This document shows, piece by piece, positions 1 through 9,215 of a DNA stretch of 13,044 nucleotides. Origin of the DNA: Nephromyces sp. MM_2019 (taxonomy: Eukaryota; Apicomplexa; Aconoidasida; Nephromycida); contig JADHZB010001161.1 of assembly GCA_015657535.1 (NCBI GenBank), positions 2,489-15,532 on the forward strand. The letters are read 5' to 3'. The notes beneath the pieces were generated by a model that did no database searches, had not been told where the DNA came from, and was given only the letters and a program-made list of their open reading frames with translations. Each line of letters opens with the position of its first letter. Within the stretch, counting starts at the first letter, position 1. The translations under genes and the position numbers were made by a program.

Positions 1-2883
1 GAGCTGCTGTTTTTGGGGGAGGAGCAGAGCAGGGAAGGTTAAGAAATGGGAGTTGGAGGGTGTGGGAGCTCTTCTGGGCATACAAGAAGAAGCAATGACA
101 ACACGCAGAAGAGACTAAAGAGAGACTTGCAACGATCCACCGCTTACTGGTAGGTATTAACCTACCAGCCTTCTATGTATCCTATACTATTTCAGTTGGT
201 TAATTACCGAGTAAATGCAACCCACATTGCATGTTACTGACGTAAGCGACGATGTGGAAATATACACAACAAGTGCTAACTTATGAGCCTTCATGAGTGG
301 CAAGCCACTGCATATTTTTTCGTATTTTAACTATATCAGATAGCTGCTACAGTATCAATTTGGTAGTTTTACCCGAGATACACCCAGGTGTATGTACACT
401 TACAGTTCATGGACCCCAAGATCGCTTCATTTTCAGTCAAAAAATCGGGTGAATATTCTTTGGCGAAAGTAGAAAATGAAATGCTATGCTCATTCCCGTA
501 ATTTACGTATTCCATGTTTAAAACTCCTTATTTGCTATCCATTTCACTCCCCTTGTGTGTGTGTGTGTGTGAAAAAAGATATGCATAAAAGTAGCTACGC
601 TCTTATATATCGCATCGTATGCTTGCCTGCATCGTCCAATTCAGGATCAAGGGAAGCACGTGAAATTGCCGTTCCTTCTTCCTGATTAGATGCTGAGCTG
701 CCATAAAAGTTTGTGTTGGCTGGGAATCTCAGGATTGTGCCTCCATGCTCATCAATCAGCTCCAGCTCATCTACATAAGCAATCATAGAATTTTGGTGTG
801 CTGGTTTCTTGCTTCTGTCGTAAGAATCGTTTTTTAGCTAAATATACTGCTTTCTTAATGAAGAAATTTGCCAAAACAAGCAGCTTCCTAGCATTGACTC
901 CTTGTGTGTTTGGCTTGTAGCTATCCTCATTTTATGCTCATTTTTGCCTTCGCTACTAAGCGATTATAGTGTGTGTGCCCATGTTGTGTTCGTATTGCTT
1001 TAAGCTCGCCCAAATTGACTTTCATATCAAGACTTTTCTACACTATGGGGAACCCTGGTTATTCACCTAGTTGTGCTTTAATAGATGAGGCTAGTTTCCG
1101 CATTTAACCTTGAGATTCAGTCATTTTGTTGCACTCTCTCACTATACTATAAACAGGCTCGATTACTACTATAGTTCCTGGGATGACATGAAGATCTCTT
1201 TATGCTAAGGAAGAGGTAGATAAGTTCGGAATAGCACGCACAGATTTTTGAGTTCCTCTGCCCTGTAAAGGCATTGTTATTGAGGTTTCTTGGAAAAAGA
1301 CTTGAGGAATGCACCACCTACGATGATATCTACCAGAAGGATGTGAGACTACCTGATAGTACTACTATATTCCAGCTTCTTCATGTCTGAACTCAAGCGT
1401 ATCACTCAAAAACTCGGAGTGTGTAAAGCATGGAGGCCTGGCGGGTTCGAAATTACAATTTTCTTATAATCACTTTACCTGGGGCGCTCTTTTTCAATGA
1501 GTGACCCATGCTCAAATGCAGGAGGGAGGGCTCCTGGTTAGAAAACATATCAATCGATTCAATCTTATACGCCCTGAACTGGCTGTGATCTTCGTTTATC
1601 TGAAGAGACTAGGAAAGCTACGTATGAGTGCTACGGCGAAGAAGAGAAAATTCTGATAATGATGTACTAAAAGAGCAAGCAGGAAGGTAGCTTGCGAAGT
1701 ACTTGGTTATACCGATAAAATATCATACATGGAGGATCGAGAAAAAGATGCTGTACTAGTGCAGACTATGGGGGGAGAAAGGAAAGTAAAAAGGCGAAAA
1801 CAGGAGGGGAAAAAGGAAGGTAAAACAGCAAGAGAAAACAGCAAGGAAAGCCAGCAAGATAAAAACCTTTGTAAATATACTAATAAGCACGAAGAAACCT
1901 GCTGAATTGGAGAAATTAATAAATAAAAATACATTGGGATGAAGGAGGAACTAAGTACTCACTAAAATGCTAAAAGCCCACCGAATATGCGCACTTTAGA
2001 TGGATGTTTTTCAAATATACAAAAACCACCCAACAAGATAAACTTAACCCACTACATAGCTAATAAGAAGCGGTAAGCTACATCTTCTCTAATTGAATAA
2101 GATGAAGCAGCTACACAAACAGTCCGCATAGCGGGTTTTAGCTGTTGGTTTTTGAATTTTTTTTACTAGCAAGTCGCTAAGCCAAGATAGCGCAAAGGCT
2201 CGGCAGCGCACTACTACTAGCTGCGCTATTCCTTGGATATCTTTATTCTTGCTACAACGGATGCTTTTTCAATGAAAACTCCAAGCTTTTTCACACCGTA
2301 TTGCAAATCGAATCAAATTTCAATAAGTTTTTGCAAAAAATGTAAGCCTCTATATTAACAAGCTTCACGCTAGATTTTTGCAAAGTTGCCTTTTAAAACA
2401 ATAATCACTGCTTTTGAATCGGTGTGGCAGGCTAGCTTTTTTCTTGCGAAAACACAATATTTTCAATAGCTCAATAACTCAGAATTTAGTACTTTTTAAA
2501 GATAATCAGTTTTTGCTGACAAAGCAGGAGCACGTTTCAGTTTTAGGCTGTCTTTATATACGGTGCAATCAGCCTTAAATTAGGAGACTTTTTTCCTTTT
2601 TAGCTAAAATTTGGCTTGTGAATGGCGTTGGCAACCACGAATGTAAACAAACTTAATGATTCACCGGGACTCAAGGTGGGTTCTCAATGTAAAAATTCTT
2701 TGCAAAAAAAAAGTTGTTACACGAATTCACCGCCTTGCGGCTTACCGGTACTATGATGGTATCAATTAAGGATGGCGTTTCTGATGTTTGTACGTCTTCA
2801 TCGTAGTGAGCGTTAGGGTTGGTGTCTTCGTACGCTGAATTGTTTGAAGGGAATTTCAGAGCGTTATATTTCGTCTTTTTCAT
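1..2883 (-). CDS. Multi-exon gene of unknown function, 3' end beyond left edge
   Basis: I do not recognise this protein. By eye, eleven minus-strand exons chain with matching phase, in transcript order: 2883-2746, 2431-2409, 2369-2295, 2251-2167, 2110-2082, 1993-1963, 1765-1713, 814-599, 483-404, 275-238 and 73-1, about 280 codons. The ATG at 2883 has an in-frame TGA just upstream. The first exon is acidic and Ser/Asn-rich (SAYEDTNPNAHYDEDVQ), so probably disordered, and ends at a GTAAGC donor. Middle exons are Leu/Ala-rich and look helical (AQLVVVRCRAFALSWLSDLL). The longest exon holds IAYVDELELIDEHGG and TILRFPANTNFYG, followed by an acidic loop; the next has FAKEYSPDFLTENEAILGSM. The acceptor of 1765-1713 follows a clear pyrimidine run. 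Weak points are the 23-nt exon 2431-2409, the edges of 2110-2082 (it can also be read in another frame to 2056), and the start of exon 814-599, which could be 837. The gene's existence is moderately supported; exact edges are not. Confidence 0.4.
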
Positions 2884-3327
2884 CGTGCAAACTCATTTTA
2901 TATCGCATTCACGCCGTCATTTCTATAATCTTTTTAGGCGAGCGCGCGAAGTATATTCGCCGAGGATTTTCACTGCTGTGCAATAATTTTTTTGATTTTT
3001 TACTGCATTTCCTTGAGATGATTTTGGTGGTAAACTACTCTTTATCTTTAATCTTTCTGAGTTATCAATGAAATTTTGTGCTATGCGCGCTTGCTTGTAC
3101 TTATTTGTGATATGCAGGCCAGTAGCTACCTTCCTCGCAATGACCTTCATGCTGGACATGCTGTATGGGAGCAAATGCAAGGTACAGGCTTTTTTTCTCG
3201 AGTGCAATAAACCACTTACAAGAAGAGTAGCTAGCCTGAAGTGTTGGTTTTCTCTTTTTAGTTAGCTTACACTGCTGATTCACTTTTTTTGCTTCTCCTG
3301 TAGCAATGCTAGTCCCATGAAACTTAC

Positions 3328-3417
3328 CAATTGGTGCGGAAGTGCTAGCCTCTGGTTCGTAATTGGGAATAGATGGAACAACAGAAGTTTTCTCGGCCCC
3401 AATTTTATTCATAAAGC
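3328..3417 (-). CDS. Candidate upstream exon of the minus-strand gene
   Basis: This 90-nt exon has a strong acceptor (run of T, then TGCTTTTCTAG) and a consensus donor (G|GTAAGT). Only one frame is open, reading FMNKIGAEKTSVVPSIPNYE followed by a Pro/Ser/Ala-rich end. It enters and leaves in phase 1. It could join the 2883 exon through a weak acceptor at about 2893, which would make the first methionine there internal. A possible first exon is the ATG at 3547 (MPREKAPFY), but its donor is poor. An alternative exon lies in the frame of 3207-2923 (Lys/Asn-rich), but its phase does not match this exon. Low-complexity, charged composition suggests a disordered N-terminal region. It may equally belong to another gene. 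Confidence 0.3.
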
Positions 3418-3852
3418 CTAGAAAAGCATACAGAAAAAAAAAATTCCGGGAATTCCAGCTACTCATTGGCAAATAACAGTAAGAAGGGTCCAGATTGAGC
3501 GAAAGCAAGCTCATTGAACAATAAAATGGCGCCTTTTCCCGTGGCATGCAATGGTCTTAAATTTTGTGCTGCTTGTAGCACAGAGCACAAGATGAAACTA
3601 AAAAAGGCAGCTTATTGACTAAGCAACTGACCACAAGAAAAAATTGGAGAAAGTTAGCGCAACAAAGCGGTGCAGAGACCATGCAAAGAGACTCACCAAA
3701 AACTCACTAGAAAAACAAAAAAAAGCAATCAGCGCCTTTTTTAAAGATGAGAACATTTAGTCCGTATTTGACTAGAGCCAGGGTAAAAACTTTGTCATCA
3801 AACCTCTAAAGTATCAATCTATAGTCGTGCTAGAAGTATTTAGGTTCAGCAG

Positions 3853-4042
3853 CTAAGCAGGATATTCCGGAACACGAAATTCATGCCGCGAAAAATTCTG
3901 CTTCCTAATATACCCTTTGCTGCATGAGTTCACGATGTTACACTAAGTATTTTAACTGCTGGCAGTTTCGGAAAGAATTTGGAGATTCATGCAAAAGCGA
4001 TAAACTCGTACTTCTACTAGTTTCACAAGGGGTAAAACCCAT
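3853..4042 (-). CDS. Candidate two-exon minus-strand reading (50 codons)
   Basis: An ATG at 4042 opens 33 codons (start MGFTPCETSR) to a donor TTAGT|GTAACA. A 37-nt intron leads to 3904-3853, reading KQNFSRHEFRVPEYPA and a stop. Phases match. The ATG could instead be internal, because a TAG acceptor lies immediately before it and a well-formed acceptor (TTCCTGGCAG) lies about 70 nt further upstream on the same strand. The plus strand over 4048-4128 also has an open frame rich in Gln and Leu. No family is recognised. This is a weak call, listed because both splice sites and the phase agree. Confidence 0.15.
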
Positions 4043-4351
4043 CTAGCATGTCATCGGTGGAATACCTAAAACAGCAAAGACAAAGGCTCCTGCCGAAAGG
4101 ACTACTGCTACTACTGCCAGGAAGCAGGGTATATTTTTATGCCTTTCCATGCTCTTCTCTGCGGGTGGAGCTGGGATGGAAAATTGCGCAGTCTCCGAAG
4201 CATCCATTGTGTTTTTATTATTTACTTCAATAGGATCCGTAGACTAGAGAACAACGACACAAAAATTACAAGAGTGTTAATGACTTTGGAGCCGGTTTTG
4301 ATTATTAAGAAAAAACACAAGAATTGTAATGAAATAGCAGGCTTCTTTGCT

Positions 4352-4660
4352 TTAAAGTTCTCTCCCCTCTTCTTCTGTAGGATTTCCTTGTGGAGATTTC
4401 CTATACTGTGTTTTCGCATCCCGAGGGATGCATGCGTGTATGTTTTTCTTTGTATGCTTGTCTCTAAATATGCCTGGTTTACTGGAGGTAAGCATATCTG
4501 CGTAAAAGCCACCTAGTTTAGGCAAGTTTAAGAAAATATAACCCAGTTGATGCGAATTCAGAAAGAAGTGCCGTGGGGATGAAAAAATGCTTTGAGAAAA
4601 ATCTGAGGTTTCGGTGCCAAAATGTCTAAATCTTCTATTCAAAATTGCAGAAAAAACCAA
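4352..4660 (-). CDS. Candidate minus-strand ORF or terminal exon (102 codons)
   Basis: This is one of the longest open frames not made of simple repeats. It ends in a charged tail (HACIPRDAKTQYRKSPQG, then TEEEGREL and a TAA stop). A YAG acceptor preceded by a T-rich stretch (TTTTGAATAG) lies inside it near 4639, so the real exon may begin there. The opposite strand competes: the complement of the purine-rich tail makes a textbook plus-strand acceptor (CTCTCCCCTCTTCTTCTGTAG, ending at 4380) followed by a frame open to a GTAAGC donor at about 4488. I cannot decide between the strands and recognise no family. Confidence 0.15.
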   Translation of the reverse strand: MVFSAILNRRFRHFGTETSDFSQSIFSSPRHFFLNSHQLGYIFLNLPKLGGFYADMLTSSKPGIFRDKHTKKNIHACIPRDAKTQYRKSPQGNPTEEEGREL

Positions 4661-5238
4661 ATATACTCTCCTGCATGTGTGTGCGTTTTATGATGAAGCC
4701 GAGTGTCTTTATCTTACTACTTCATCAGAACAGCGTAAAAATGCCTAGAGACACCAAGCCTTTATTCTTATAAATTAATGTAGAAAAAAATTGGATACTG
4801 CTTAACCAAACACTGTTCTCAAGGCTTTGAGAAGCGTTCGCTTACCCTATTTTTCAAAAAAACCTCTTTTTTGTAGAAAATTGGAGCACGTCTTTTGGTA
4901 TAAACTGTTGATCTTTTGCATTTTCAAGAATAGCACTTTAACTCTACATTGTCTGTTCTACTTAATATTCTATGCATGCGTGTCTTGGACCTAAAAGGGA
5001 ATTATATGATGATGTCTTTTCTAGTTCATTGCTGTTCTTGCATGTATAATTCCACCACTGTATTGTACCAAAAAAGCATTTTTCGAATATATTGGCTGCA
5101 TCTGTGGAGTAATCATGGGCGAAAGAGCTGGATATGAGCTTTTTCGAGTATTTTTTTTTTTGGTTTAGCTAAAGTTTTCCTTTTTAGCAATCTCTTTTTA
5201 AGCTAGGCGATAGAGGGTCTTTTTGCAATATTTTTTAG

Positions 5239-5637
5239 CGATATACTTTGCATTGAGAGAGCTGCAGAGGAGCCTTTGGTAACTTTTTATTTTAGTGACC
5301 TGGGCGGTAATTTTTGAGGTTTCTGAAGGAAACTTTCTCACTGAAATTTTCCTCCCAACTTTCTTAGTTTGCCTATTTGCTGCCATCTTTTGCTTCAAGG
5401 GTAATGTGCTTTTTCATAGGAAGTTTATGAGCGCGGATATAGAGTATTCCAGGCCTAATTTTTCTGTTTTTTGGAAGGGCTGTTCCCGTGTTAAGAGTTA
5501 TGCAGGCAAGTTAGATACATATGTACTTTACGTCTTTTTTTTTTTCTTCTTCTTCTTCTTCTCCAAAATACCCCGATGTTACTCATATGCACGGTAATAT
5601 ACTATCGCAGCAACGGCCTTATGAACGCGCTCTTTGA
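5239..5637 (+). CDS. Candidate plus-strand exons, unknown protein
   Basis: Exon 5239-5306 follows ATTTTTTAG and reads DILCIERAAEEPLVTFYFSD, ending in phase 1 at a GTAATT donor. A 61-nt intron ends in CCAACTTTCTTAG, and exon 5368-5522 continues in matching phase for 51 codons (including FMSADIEYSRPNFSVFWKG) to GTACTT before a T/CTT-rich tract. The only downstream AG is at 5610. A phase-0 join there adds QRPYERAL and a stop at 5635-5637. The first exon can also be read in another frame, so this remains tentative. No start exon was found and no family is recognised. Confidence 0.25.
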
Positions 5638-5917
5638 ATGTGGGAATACTCTTTCATACAATAAAGAAACTGAATCTAAAAAAATACGAGTTTGGTCTAA
5701 AGCTGCTTTGATGACTGCGCGTTTACCAATAAATGTTTGAAATTGTTCTACAATGTATTTTCTCCGGTATTTTCGGTTCAAGTTTGCAAGATTCTGATTA
5801 TAGTCACCAAATATATATGCAAGACATTTCTTTTTTCGTGAAAAGGGTCCATTTAATACTGTTTTTAGAGGATTTAGGCAGGTTTCCCCACTTGCGTCAC
5901 ACATTGCACCCTTTTGA
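5576..5917 (+). CDS. Alternative plus-strand two-exon reading (about 90 aa)
   Basis: From an ATG at 5576, or from the acceptor at 5610, a frame stays open to 5734 and includes SYNKETESKKIRVWSKAALM. A weak donor (AAT|GTTTGA) and a 69-nt intron ending GATTCTGATTATAG lead in phase 0 to 5804-5917, which includes NIYARHFFFREKGPF and FRQVSPLASHIAPF before a TGA. It conflicts in frame with the preceding candidate over 5611-5637, so at most one is right there. A third open frame over 5870-6014 (start DLGRFPHLRHTLHPFD) ends beside an AATAAA. An opposing minus-strand ORF covers 5602-5904. Not recognised. Confidence 0.2.
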
Positions 5918-6017
5918 CTTAATGGAAGATATAACGCTAGTCAAATTTGCTAGATCTACATTAAATTTGATGCTTTTTCGGTATAGAAATATCAAAGGGG
6001 TGGTTTTTTTTCAATAA

Positions 6018-6170
6018 AATTAGCCTAAATTTGAACCCTGGATGCAAGAGGGAATATATTCAACTTTGCGATAATTAACCCATATTTAGCGAGCAATTTT
6101 TACTGTACCAAAGTTTGGAGTGTTGTGGAGCAAAAATAGCGCAATTTGCCGTAGTCTGTGCAACAGTTTA
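6018..6170. other. AT-rich spacer
   Basis: No exon with paired splice signals is visible here. An AATAAA hexamer at about 6014-6019 could serve as a polyadenylation signal for a plus-strand gene ending nearby. Confidence 0.3.
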
Positions 6171-6400
6171 CTATATAGACGCACAGTGTAGCGTATTATT
6201 GGCGATTTCGCCACTCTCCCATATATAGACACACAGTGTAGCAAATTATTTTCAATTCTGCCAACTACTTCCCCATAACTACACGGTGACCCAAAGTATT
6301 TCCCGTTCTCTTAAAGAGCTTCCTATATACACAGCATCAATCTCCCCACAAGCTTCTCTTATTATAAAGACACAATCTCGCAAAATCAATAATTACTACG
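6171..6400. repeat. Degenerate tandem repeat, period about 50 bp
   Basis: The segment TATAGACGCACAGTGTAGC at 6174 recurs exactly 50 bp later as TATAGACACACAGTGTAGC, followed in both copies by an ATTATT and then a gap and GCCA. A third, weaker copy 50 bp further keeps ACAC-GTG and a CAAA-TATT block at 6291. Two decayed copies can be traced (CTATATACACA at about 6323; TATAAAGACACA then CGCAAA at about 6363-6384). About five units are therefore detectable with identity falling to the right. No coding frame runs through them. Confidence 0.6.
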
Positions 6401-6872
6401 TCCAGGAGTGCACCAAATCAAAGGGCAAGAACCCAAAAAATTTCTACATGATTAGCAGCCGATGAGTCTACCCTCTCTCCCCGTAGTATCACCTTTAACT
6501 TTTACTACAAACCTTATCTCTTAAAGTCAATTTTAAAAAAGAAATAACAAAATACTTTCCTTCTCAGCATATACAATGTCATGACGAGGAGTTTACGTAC
6601 TCCATCCTCTTTCTATTTTCGGGTTGCTAATTTTTTGTTACTAAGCACAATCCTCATTTTTGTCTTATCTTTCAGTACTTTACAATTTTTACATCACACA
6701 AGTTGATTAGCTATTTTTTCCTTGATGTTTCGATTCGGGAAAAAAGTGCGAAAAGAGAGCATAAGCGGCAGAATCGGGGCGGCAGTGTCCCAAGTGTAGT
6801 TAGACTGTTTTTTCTTAAGAATCCAAGATTAGGTGAGTAGAATGAATGACGGCGGTAACGGTAAAGGGAATT
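6401..6872. other. Region without a supported gene
   Basis: AT-rich sequence with no open frame paired to convincing splice sites. The left part (6440-6540) is C/T-rich on the plus strand. I see no tRNA, repeat or other structure. Confidence 0.3.
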
Positions 6873-7127
6873 TCAGTGCAAAAGGTGGTTTCGTAAAAAA
6901 GTTGTACCCAAAAGTGTGTAGAACCCTGGAAATTTTCCGAAAAAATTTAATGGCAAAACTCCAGGGTACCACAAACTTAACGCAATAAACATTCCATATA
7001 GATAGAAGGCCAAATATGCGGAAACAAGTACTGTGTACCGATAGCTACAGAGAAAACTAGCAAACTGGAGTGTTGTAAATTCCTTTAGTACTTTACCTAT
7101 ATAAATTAGAGAATCTGCGGCTAACAA
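6873..7127 (-). CDS. Candidate hydrophobic ORF or exon (84 codons)
   Basis: This open frame is preceded on the minus strand by a good acceptor (CTTCTGCTTGTTAG at about 7122), so it may be an exon with no visible start ATG; the track start codon is TTG. It reads as a short amphipathic lead (LAADSLIYIGKVLKEF) followed by a long hydrophobic stretch (YTVLVSAYLAFYLYGMFIAL) that would make one or two membrane segments, then FFGKFPGFYTLLG and a TGA. A GTAAAG inside the lead could instead be a donor. No homologous family is recognised. Hydrophobic frames are common by chance in T-rich DNA, so confidence is low. Confidence 0.2.
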   Translation of the reverse strand: MLAADSLIYIGKVLKEFTTLQFASFLCSYRYTVLVSAYLAFYLYGMFIALSLWYPGVLPLNFFGKFPGFYTLLGTTFLRNHLLH

Positions 7128-7289
7128 GCAGAAGTAATCACAATTTTCCCCAAAAAATCGAGCAATTTCAAACTGAGTAGAACCCCCGCGGCAAAGATAT
7201 TAGGGCGTAGAGCTTACTTGCAGATTCACTCCTTATACCGAAAAATATTAATTTTCCCCGGATTCTGCAAAAATTTTGTTAATTTCCTC

Positions 7290-7423
7290 GTCTCAAACTA
7301 AAAATTTTAGACAACTTTAGCTAGACTCGTAATCGCGCTTCAATCACGAGCGTGTCTACTACTTGAATGGTCTTTTTCGGTTCAAATTTTTCTATTTTTT
7401 TCGGAAAATTTTCTATTTGAGAC
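7290..7423. repeat. Imperfect inverted repeat, 19-nt arms
   Basis: Left arm 7290-7308 (GTCTCAAACTAAAAATTTT) matches the reverse complement of 7405-7423 at 16 of 19 positions; the three mismatches are adjacent and central. The arms are separated by 96 nt. No flanking duplication or transposase frame is visible. Confidence 0.4.
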
Positions 7424-7767
7424 TTTGAAATAGTACACCATCAATTTCATAATAGTTTTGAGTTGTAGCTTTCATTTAATCTACGCGTAAAATTCAAAAT
7501 ATCTGTGTTATTTAGAATGATGATATGACCTACAAGACAAAGACATTGTGTGTGCTGAGCCTGCATGTGCTGCTCTCCATATCGGAATTCAGCTAAAACC
7601 CTTCGTACACATCCGCGCTAGCTGAGAGGCGAGAGTGTTGGAACATCCCTAGTGAATATATGAATGTGTAATAAGTGTGTGCGAATGTTTGGCACATGCG
7701 ATATTCTCGTCCCCAGGAAATATTTGCATTGAAGGTTTGAAAAGCCTATTGAAGTGGTGTTGGTGTG
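7424..7767. other. Region without a supported gene
   Basis: No open frame with paired splice signals. Short TGTGTG runs appear on the plus strand from about 7545 onward. Confidence 0.3.
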
Positions 7768-7848
7768 TTTGAAAAAGAAGGAATATCTATGGAATCACTC
7801 TTGTGCATTGTTGTGTGTGAAAATGCGGGAATATCAATGGAATCGCTT
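7768..7848. repeat. 48-bp-period direct repeat
   Basis: TTTGAAAAAGAAGGAATATC at 7768 followed by TATGGAATCACT recurs 48 bp later as GTGTGAAAATGCGGGAATATC-AATGGAATCGCT (the shared GAATATC starts at 7781 and 7829). A weaker possible third unit (GGAAATATTTGCATTGAAGG) lies at about 7726. Confidence 0.5.
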
Positions 7849-8842
7849 TTTCTATGTAATCACGCGTGAGTTACTTTATTTCATACTTCTTTTTGCCTCC
7901 TCCGAGCACTGCTAGTGTTATTTAGCTCTTCTTAATCATATACTAGACAAAAGGGTTTATACTAGTACTTCTTGTCGGATAAGCCAAGCGAATGCCTTTC
8001 ACAGGAATATATATGTTTTAGAGGATTAGCCAAAGAAGGCGAAAGTTACGTTAAGCTAGGAAAAAGCTCTGAATACACCTTATAGAGCATGTCCCTAGAG
8101 TGTAACGATGATAGCATTTACTTATAAAGGAATTTTACTCAGTTAATTTGGTATTTATCGTCTTACTCTTAAGCTTGGAGGAAGTAACAGCAAAGTTTAC
8201 GTTGTTATACGCAGTAGGTGGGAGATTAGCCGCATATTGACAGGCTTCATAAGAAAGGGTGAGAACTGCAATAAACGCCGATTAAAGAGGGTGGAAGCGT
8301 GTATGCAACACACAGAATAGGGAGCGCGGCAATTCCCATTGCACACGCTGGTGTAGCACACACTAGTTGTGTAGCGCATACAACCTCTAAAAGACTCCCC
8401 TACCACTGCAGTCCTACTCACCACGCAGTTTCCTAAGCTCCTTTCGCATAGCCCCCTGTCCACTCTCTTGCCTACACATACACTTTTGCAGCGGTTCCCC
8501 TGTGGATGAGCGAAAAATTTTCCTGCCTCATCTTCTTAGAGAGAAACACCTTCTAATTAACAATATTGCATCGCCTCATTAATTATTTTGGAAATACCAG
8601 CACATGCCACACTTCATCTTTTTTTTCTTCTTCCTTGTAGCACTTAGTGCTGCTTCCTCTTTTGAGCTTCCTCTTAAAGGCACCTTGAAGATATAATTGA
8701 AGTGTTTAAGTTATATAGAGGCGTGTTTAGCCTCGGTTTCGCTGTATCGCCCCACACACACATGTAGGGAAAGATAATGTGCGAGTGTATATACACCTCT
8801 TCAGAGCTCACTTGATGAAAGTGCTTTTTCTGTGAATTTTAG
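7849..8842. other. Mostly non-coding stretch upstream of the plus-strand gene
   Basis: No convincing gene. A minus-strand open frame over 8197-8463 is Cys-rich but lacks an ATG. A pyrimidine-rich acceptor (TTCTTCTTCCTTGTAG) ending at 8640 precedes a short frame (LSAASSFELPLKGTLKI, stop at about 8692-8694) that might be a terminal exon. A short CA run is at about 8753-8763. The promoter of the gene starting near 9216 could lie here, but I see no diagnostic element. Confidence 0.25.
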
Positions 8843-8905
8843 TGTTTTTTACCGTGCTTCTCTCCGTGAAAAGTACGGGGGCGTGGGGGAGAGCACAATA
8901 CGGCA
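8843..8905 (+). CDS. Candidate 5' exon of the plus-strand gene
   Basis: This short stretch is GC-richer than its surroundings. It follows an acceptor (CTGTGAATTTTAG) and reads VFYRASLREKYGGVGESTIR to a GTGAAG donor, entering and leaving in phase 2. That out-phase would fit exon 9503-9574 directly, as an alternative to starting at the ATG at 9216. A second donor 6 nt downstream (GTGATG) implies another frame. No upstream exon or start codon could be attached, so this is only a candidate. Confidence 0.2.
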
Positions 8906-8914
8906 GTGAAGGTG

Positions 8915-9113
8915 ATGTGTGTGTGTATGTGGGTTTGTAGGTGCATGTGTGTGTAGATTTGTGTATAGATGTGTGCGTGAATGTATGTGTATTCCACATG
9001 TGTGTATTTATATGTGTGTATTTATATGTGTGTATTTATATGTGTGGATATGTTGCATGTGTGTGTGTGTATGTGTGTGTGTGTCCAATATGTGTGTATG
9101 TCACATATGTGTG
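8915..9113 (+). repeat. TG-rich simple sequence with 14-bp units
   Basis: Nearly 200 nt dominated by TG dinucleotides on the plus strand. It includes three tandem 14-bp units (ATATGTGTGTATTT, 9001-9044) and near-perfect TG runs around 9058-9083. Cys/Val-rich plus-strand frames and His/Thr-rich minus-strand frames here are artefacts of the repeat. Confidence 0.7.
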
Positions 9114-9215
9114 TATCCCTACGAAGATGATTCCAGCGCACACCATGGCTGTTTGATACAAAATTTATATGAATTTGGATCCGAACAAATTCTCTCATTT
9201 CGCCGCAACTACATA

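Noticed and set aside
1436..1456. GGGTTCGAAA resembling a tRNA T-loop (B box)
   Set aside because: No acceptor-stem pairing, anticodon arm or A box could be placed around it.
1707..1934. The whole 75-codon minus-strand ORF as a gene
   Set aside because: Its first two thirds are a polypyrimidine stretch leading to an acceptor; only 1765-1713 is kept, as an exon and in a different frame.
4048..4516. Plus-strand ORFs starting at 4048 and 4139
   Set aside because: The 4048 frame ends in phase 0 at a possible donor, but the next acceptor (about 4232) is open only in another phase. The minus strand competes with equally open frames.
8197..8463. 88-codon Cys-rich minus-strand ORF
   Set aside because: It begins at GTG rather than ATG, has no supporting acceptor that I could find, and matches no family.
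9001..9044. Three short regular repeats, considered as a CRISPR-like array
   Set aside because: The units are 14 bp, contiguous and low-complexity with no spacers; the context is eukaryotic.
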